9,922 bases of DNA. It comes from Bacteroides sp. Lineage in GTDB: Bacteria; Bacteroidota; Bacteroidia; Bacteroidales; Bacteroidaceae. The notes under the pieces were generated by a model that made no database searches, had not been told where the DNA came from, and worked only from the letters and a program-made list of their open reading frames with translations. Positions 5,691 to 9,922 of the stretch are shown here, in pieces; position 1 is the first letter of the stretch, and every line of letters begins with the position of its first letter. Position numbers and translations under genes: made by a program. The DNA lies in contig DXLO01000055.1 of NCBI GenBank assembly GCA_019414665.1, forward strand, positions 1-9,922, read 5' to 3'.

Positions 5691-8531
5691 ATGAAAAAAT
5701 TATTATCACTTCCCCCTAATCTGGTGGAATGTTTTCATGATATAGAGAAAGCGGACCAGACAGAGTGGTTTTGTACTTCCGATCCTATAGGTAGTAAGCT
5801 AGGATCAGGCGGGGGGACTGCATGGCTGTTGGAGGCTTGTTGTCAGAAAGTAGCTCCTGACAGCGATTTTCTTACTTGGCTGGGAAAAGAAAAACGTATT
5901 TTACTTCATGCAGGCGGGCAGAGTCGTCGTTTGCCCGGATATGCGCCATCCGGCAAAATTCTTACTCCCATTCCTGTATTCCGGTGGGCCAGAGGACAAC
6001 GGCTGTCACAAAATCTGCTTTCCCTCCAGCTCCCTTTATATGAACAAATCATGGAGAAAGCTCCGTCTTCTCTTCATACATTGATTGCAAGTGGAGATGT
6101 TTATATCCGTGCGGGCCAACCGCTTCAGACTATTCCTGATGCGGATGTGGTGTGTTACGGTTTATGGGTAGATCCTAATCTGGCAAAAAACCATGGTGTT
6201 TTTGTTTCTTCACGGGCTACTCCCGATAAGCTTGATTTCATGCTTCAAAAACCTTCGGTGGAGGAATTGGGGAAATTAATGCAAACCCATCTTTTTCTGA
6301 TGGATATCGGAATTTGGCTGTTAAGTGACCGTGCGGTTAGTCTGTTGGTAAAACGATCTTATAAGGAAGGAAAACTCTCTTATTATGACATGTATTCTGA
6401 TTTCGGACTTACATTGGGAGAGCACCCGCGTATGATGGACGATGAACTTAACAAGCTGAGTGTGGCTATTCTGCCGTTGCCCGGAGGGGAGTTTTATCAT
6501 TACGGAACCAGTCGTGAACTTATTTCTTCTACATTGGCAGTACAAAATCTGGTAAACGACCAGCGGGAGATTATGCACAAGAAGGTAAAACCGCATCCGG
6601 CCATGTTTGTTCAAAATGCTGAGGTAGGTTATCAACTTACCTCACAAAATTCGGAAATATGGATAGAGAACAGTTATGTAGGAGCAGGATGGAATATCCA
6701 TCACCAGACCATCATAACAGGGGTTCCCGCTAATAATTGGAACCTGGAGGTTCCGTCCGGTGTGTGTATTGATGTGGTTCCTTTTGGAGAATCTGGCTAT
6801 GTAGCGCGTCCATACGGCTTCAATGATACTTTCAAGGGAGCTTTGGCTAAGGAAGAAACATATTATCAAGGAATGTCTGTAGGTGAGTGGTGTGCTGTAC
6901 GCGGCATTTCGGTGGAAGAAATAGAAAACGGTCACGACTTGCAGGCCGCGCGTTTGTTTCCGGTTTGCTCATCTGTAGAGGAATTGGGAGCAGTTATGCG
7001 CTGGATGGTCTCTGAACCGGCATTACAGCAAGGAAAAGAAATATGGCAACGCTGTCGTAAGTTATCTGCCGATGATATATCTGCTTATTCTAATCTTTAT
7101 CGTCTGGCAGAACAGCGTGAAGCTTTCCGGATAAAGAATTGGCCGGCATTGGCGCATAATTATGATCGAAGTGTCTTTTATCAGCTAAATTTGGAGAATG
7201 CTGCTGGAGAATTTGCTCGGTATGATCTGTCGTTGCCTGAGCCTTTATCAGAATCGGCTCCGCTGATGACACGTATCAGTGATAATATGTTCCGTGCCCG
7301 GGTGCAGCAGCTTAAGGGGCTGGCTTATCGGGAATATGAGAATGAGGCTTTTCGTTTGATGCGCGACGGACTTACTGCTTCGGCTTTAGCCAAGAGGCAG
7401 CAACCGCATTTGTCAGTGTACTCCGATCAGATTGTCTGGGGGCGTAGTCCGGTCCGTATTGATCTGGCCGGCGGATGGACGGATACTCCACCTTATTGCT
7501 TGAATGAAGGGGGGAATGTGGTGAATATTGCTATTGAGTTGAACGGGCAGCCTCCTCTACAAGTTTACGTGAAACCCTGTCGGGAGTATAAGATAATTCT
7601 TCGTTCTATAGACTTAGGCGCTATGGAAGTGGTTACAACTTACGGGGAGGTAAGGGATTTCATGCAAGTGGGATCCCCATTCTCTATACCTAAAGCGGCA
7701 TTGGTGCTGGCAGGTTTCCAGCCGGGCTTTTCCACCGAATCGTATGTTTCATTGGAAGAGCAGTTGAAGGCGTTTGGCTCCGGAATGGAAATCACTCTGC
7801 TTTCTGCGATTCCTGCGGGCTCCGGTCTGGGTACAAGTTCTATTCTTGCATCAACTGTGCTGGGGGCAATCTCTGATTTTTGCGGACTGAACTGGGATAA
7901 GAACGAGATATGTAACCGTACGCTTATTTTGGAACAGTTACTGACTACCGGAGGGGGGTGGCAAGATCAATACGGAGGTGTGCTTCGTGGAGTGAAATTA
8001 TTGCAGACTCATGCAGGTATGGATCAGAGTCCGTTAGTGCGCTGGTTGCCCGATTATTTGTTTACAGGTGGCGAATATCAGAAGTGCCATTTGCTTTATT
8101 ACACGGGAATTACCCGTACAGCCAAAGGAATTTTAGCTGAAATCGTGCGTAGCATGTTCCTCAACTCCACAGAGCATTTGTCTATACTTGGCGGTATGAA
8201 GGGGCATGCTCTTGACTTGTACGAAGCCATTCAGCGTGGGAATTTCGATGAAATGGGGCGTTTGGTTGGTAAAAGCTGGAAGCTGAACCAAGCGTTGGAT
8301 CCCGGCACTAATCCCGAGGCAGTTGAGACTATCATTCGCCGGATTGATGATTATTGCCTGGGATATAAATTGCCAGGTGCGGGGGGAGGCGGCTATCTTT
8401 ATATGGTGGCTAAAGATCCTGAGGCTGCTATACGTATTCGAAGTATTCTTACTCAGAACCCACCCAACAGTTGTGCCCGTTTCGTTGATATGGCTTTGTC
8501 CGACAAAGGCTTGCAAATTAGCCGAAGCTAG
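5691..8531 (+). CDS. fkp: Bifunctional L-fucokinase / GDP-L-fucose pyrophosphorylase
   Basis: Cytoplasmic two-step enzyme of the fucose salvage route: the C-terminal kinase makes L-fucose-1-phosphate from L-fucose and ATP, and the N-terminal domain joins it to GTP to give GDP-L-fucose. The product feeds capsule polysaccharide and surface glycoprotein fucosylation in Bacteroides. At 946 residues it is nearly the length I recall for B. fragilis Fkp (949), and the two are similar throughout. The N-terminal guanylyltransferase loop is at 71-89 (HAGGQSRRLPGYAPSGK). A middle region around 295-385 looks like a left-handed beta-helix part. The GHMP kinase domain starts near 580 (WGRSPVRIDLAGGWTDTPP), with the ATP loop PAGSGLGTSS (708-717), GWQDQYGGV (756-764, with D759 a likely catalytic base) and KLPGAGGGGYLYM (893-905). 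No key motif is missing. Its 3' end overlaps the convergent glycerate kinase gene by 14 bp. Confidence 0.98.
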   Translation: MKKLLSLPPNLVECFHDIEKADQTEWFCTSDPIGSKLGSGGGTAWLLEACCQKVAPDSDFLTWLGKEKRILLHAGGQSRRLPGYAPSGKILTPIPVFRWARGQRLSQNLLSLQLPLYEQIMEKAPSSLHTLIASGDVYIRAGQPLQTIPDADVVCYGLWVDPNLAKNHGVFVSSRATPDKLDFMLQKPSVEELGKLMQTHLFLMDIGIWLLSDRAVSLLVKRSYKEGKLSYYDMYSDFGLTLGEHPRMMDDELNKLSVAILPLPGGEFYHYGTSRELISSTLAVQNLVNDQREIMHKKVKPHPAMFVQNAEVGYQLTSQNSEIWIENSYVGAGWNIHHQTIITGVPANNWNLEVPSGVCIDVVPFGESGYVARPYGFNDTFKGALAKEETYYQGMSVGEWCAVRGISVEEIENGHDLQAARLFPVCSSVEELGAVMRWMVSEPALQQGKEIWQRCRKLSADDISAYSNLYRLAEQREAFRIKNWPALAHNYDRSVFYQLNLENAAGEFARYDLSLPEPLSESAPLMTRISDNMFRARVQQLKGLAYREYENEAFRLMRDGLTASALAKRQQPHLSVYSDQIVWGRSPVRIDLAGGWTDTPPYCLNEGGNVVNIAIELNGQPPLQVYVKPCREYKIILRSIDLGAMEVVTTYGEVRDFMQVGSPFSIPKAALVLAGFQPGFSTESYVSLEEQLKAFGSGMEITLLSAIPAGSGLGTSSILASTVLGAISDFCGLNWDKNEICNRTLILEQLLTTGGGWQDQYGGVLRGVKLLQTHAGMDQSPLVRWLPDYLFTGGEYQKCHLLYYTGITRTAKGILAEIVRSMFLNSTEHLSILGGMKGHALDLYEAIQRGNFDEMGRLVGKSWKLNQALDPGTNPEAVETIIRRIDDYCLGYKLPGAGGGGYLYMVAKDPEAAIRIRSILTQNPPNSCARFVDMALSDKGLQISRS

Positions 8532-9657
8532 TTATAACTGAATAGAGTTGGGAAACCAGCCGGGTGATATTTTCTTTAGCAAACTCCGGTTCCATTGCCT
8601 TCTCCAGGGTGATGGGGCCGGGGGCTATAGAGAATATACCTTTGAATCCCGCTTTGTTTAATTCCGGCAGGTTTTCTATACTGCCTGCCAGTACAATAAC
8701 GGGAATATGTTCTTTTTGTGCTTCCTTTAGTATTCCGTATGGTACTTTTCCCATAGCTGTCTGCTGGTCTGCTTTTCCCTCGCCCGTAATAATGAGGTCT
8801 GCTCCTTTTATTTTTTCGGAGAAGTCGATGGCTTTCAATAATAATTCTGTTCCCGGTTTTAGCTCTGCGTTAAAAAAAGCCAGTAGTCCACCACCCATGC
8901 CTCCGGCTGCACCTGCACCGGGGTAGTTCGTGATATCTTTTCCTGTCGTTTTCTTTATAACTTCGGCTAATGATTGCATGCCTTCATCCAGTCTTTGCAC
9001 CATATTTGAATCGGCTCCTTTTTGTTGTGCAAAGATATATGCCGCTCCGTCAGGGCCGTAGAAAGGGTTGGCTACATCACATGCTACCATGAAGTGTGTT
9101 TCTCTTAATGCGGGATGAATACCGGATGTGTCTATGTTTGCCACGGCTTCCATTATTTGGCCTCCTGTACCTAAGGTATGCCCTGATTTGTCTAGAAAGC
9201 GGAAACCTAGTGCCTGTAGCATTCCTAATCCTGCGTCATTAGTCGCGCTTCCGCCAATACCGATTATAAAATTTCTGCATCCTTTGTTTAATGCGTCTTT
9301 TATCAATTCTCCTGTACCAAAGGTTGTTGTCAGCATAGGATTTCTTTGTTCAATAGGTACGAGAGGTAGTCCGCTGATGGCAGCCATTTCTATAATAGCT
9401 GTTCTGCCATTGCCGGACAGACCGTAATGTGTTTTTGCCATTTTCATTAGCGGTCCATGTGCCGATAAGGTTATATATTTCCCTTTAGTGGCTGTGATGA
9501 GTACGTCCAGTAAACCTTCACCGCCATCAGCGATGGGAATAACTGAAGTGTGGCAGAAAGGATTTATGCTTTTGATACCTTTTTCGGCAGCTTTTCCTGC
9601 TTCTGCTGAAGTTAGACAGCCTTTGAATGAATCGATGGCGATAATTATTTTCTTCAT
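8518..9657 (-). CDS. Glycerate kinase (GlxK/GarK family)
   Basis: Cytoplasmic kinase that phosphorylates D-glycerate with ATP. This family (glycerate kinase type I) usually makes 2-phosphoglycerate, which enters lower glycolysis. The 379 residues match the family length (about 375-385). Motifs are AIDSFKG (7-13), PIADGGEG (41-48), TTFGTGELI (111-119), GIGGSATNDAGLGMLQALG (133-151), CDVANPFYGPDGA (193-205), PGAGAAGGMGGG (246-257) and TGEGKADQQT (291-300), all intact. There is no adjacent glyoxylate, glucarate or serine-cycle gene to show where the glycerate comes from. The gene stands alone, with a candidate promoter just upstream. Its last four codons plus the stop lie inside the end of fkp on the opposite strand. 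Whether it deserves the name glxK or garK cannot be decided from sequence. Confidence 0.96.
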   Translation of the reverse strand: MKKIIIAIDSFKGCLTSAEAGKAAEKGIKSINPFCHTSVIPIADGGEGLLDVLITATKGKYITLSAHGPLMKMAKTHYGLSGNGRTAIIEMAAISGLPLVPIEQRNPMLTTTFGTGELIKDALNKGCRNFIIGIGGSATNDAGLGMLQALGFRFLDKSGHTLGTGGQIMEAVANIDTSGIHPALRETHFMVACDVANPFYGPDGAAYIFAQQKGADSNMVQRLDEGMQSLAEVIKKTTGKDITNYPGAGAAGGMGGGLLAFFNAELKPGTELLLKAIDFSEKIKGADLIITGEGKADQQTAMGKVPYGILKEAQKEHIPVIVLAGSIENLPELNKAGFKGIFSIAPGPITLEKAMEPEFAKENITRLVSQLYSVITSFG

Positions 9658-9676
9658 TGTATATCTTTATATAGTG

Positions 9677-9706
9677 CAAATCTACTGAAAACTTTTCTTC
9701 TTTAAA
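9677..9706 (-). promoter_or_regulatory. Candidate promoter of the glycerate kinase gene
   Basis: On the minus strand TAGATTTG (plus 9677-9684) is a full match to the -7 pattern TAnnTTTG and lies 19 bp before the ATG at 9657. The -33 element is weak: only TTTA (plus 9703-9706) at an 18-bp spacing. The predicted leader is about 12 bases long. Confidence 0.55.
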
Positions 9707-9722
9707 TAGAACAGGTTGTCTT

Positions 9723-9869
9723 TTATTTGTGGATTGGAATATGTGTAGCTTGATGGATAAAGTAGATGTTTTTTGCTTTTGTCTGGGTGTAAGTATTGGT
9801 TCTTGAAGTTGATGGTGTTTCCGAACAACCGTCGAGATGTAAGAAAATGATTTTTTTTCTTCTCGGCAT
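9723..9869 (-). CDS. Doubtful small frame of 48 codons with a Shine-Dalgarno-like start
   Basis: An ATG at 9867-9869 is preceded by TAGGAG at a good distance. It opens a frame of 48 residues, beginning MPRRKKIIFLHLDG and ending at TAA 9723-9725. The peptide is basic, then rich in Thr, His and Lys, and I recognise no family. The region is A/T-rich, and another frame (GTG at 9912 down to 9682, 76 codons) is also open across it, so open frames are expected by chance. The purine-rich start may be accidental, as Bacteroidetes genes rarely use strong Shine-Dalgarno sites. I list it only because of the start context. Confidence 0.12.
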   Translation of the reverse strand: MPRRKKIIFLHLDGCSETPSTSRTNTYTQTKAKNIYFIHQATHIPIHK

Positions 9870-9922
9870 TTTTTCTCCTACAGTTTTTCCCCAGTGTTTG
9901 CGGAGTCAGCACTTTTGAGAGC

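Larger units (their letters stand above)
9658..9922. other. A/T-rich intergenic region upstream of glycerate kinase
   Basis: These 265 bases show no recognisable gene. The proximal part holds the glycerate kinase promoter. The rest is A/T-rich, with a run of eight T (9851-9858) inside a small AAGAAAA/TTTTCTT-like imperfect palindrome around 9841-9862 that is too weak to call a terminator. The gene beyond the right edge is out of view, so it cannot be said whether the distal part belongs to its promoter or its 3' end. Confidence 0.5.

Noticed and set aside
8133..8516. 127-codon minus-strand frame opposite the fkp kinase domain
   Set aside because: It is antisense to the conserved GHMP kinase C-terminal motif region and looks like a chance frame.
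8564..9427. Plus-strand frames of 99-120 codons opposite glycerate kinase
   Set aside because: Pro/Ser-rich translations are the typical mirror of a Gly/Ala-rich kinase and carry no domain.
9682..9912. 76-codon minus-strand frame upstream of glycerate kinase
   Set aside because: It starts at GTG without ribosome-site context, is Lys/Asn-rich low-complexity sequence and runs into the glycerate kinase promoter.
1..9922. Mobile element, CRISPR array, defence or secretion system
   Set aside because: No transposase, integrase, terminal repeats, direct-repeat array or recognisable defence gene; every long gene is a conserved housekeeping or salvage enzyme. The tRNA-Phe could serve as an integration site, but no att-like repeat is visible on the side in view.

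Overview
The window looks like a conserved chromosomal segment of a gut Bacteroidales bacterium (Bacteroides or Phocaeicola type). Three things point there. The bifunctional fucokinase/GDP-fucose pyrophosphorylase closely resembles Fkp of Bacteroides fragilis over its whole length. Several intergenic regions carry the Bacteroidetes promoter pattern (-33 TTTG, 19-20 bp spacer, -7 TAnnTTTG). Leaders are A/T-rich with little or no Shine-Dalgarno sequence. I see no insertion sequence, prophage, CRISPR array, defence gene or other accessory island.

Layout. Positions 1-53 hold the 5' part of a tRNA-Phe(GAA) gene on the minus strand, with its promoter at 75-105. A strong intrinsic terminator at 114-158 ends a minus-strand operon of four tightly packed genes, read from right to left: sppA (envelope protease), lpxK (lipid A 4'-kinase), punA (purine nucleoside phosphorylase) and thiL (thiamine-phosphate kinase). 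Gaps are 7 bp, a 38-bp overlap and 4 bp. The operon promoter is at 4913-4944, in a divergent intergenic region of about 130 bp. From there a small FMN nitroreductase of the Frm2/CinD-like type (5012-5617) is read on the plus strand, followed by fkp (5691-8531), which has its own promoter at 5634-5665. A glycerate kinase gene (8518-9657, minus) converges on fkp and their coding ends overlap by 14 bp. The last 265 bp are A/T-rich and hold the glycerate kinase promoter and only doubtful small frames.

How the genes fit together. The operon mixes envelope functions (SppA, LpxK) with nucleotide salvage and cofactor synthesis (PunA, ThiL). It looks like a housekeeping transcription unit rather than one pathway. 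Fkp turns free L-fucose into GDP-L-fucose for capsule polysaccharide and glycoprotein fucosylation. Glycerate kinase feeds D-glycerate into lower glycolysis.

Two start sites were chosen against longer frames: lpxK at the ATG at 3088 rather than a TTG at 3115, and the nitroreductase at the ATG at 5012 rather than a TTG at 5003. No undescribed system was found. The observations most worth a second look are the two inverted repeats in the fkp promoter, the convergent fkp/glycerate kinase overlap, and an Asp in the purine-binding site of PunA where the human enzyme has Asn243.
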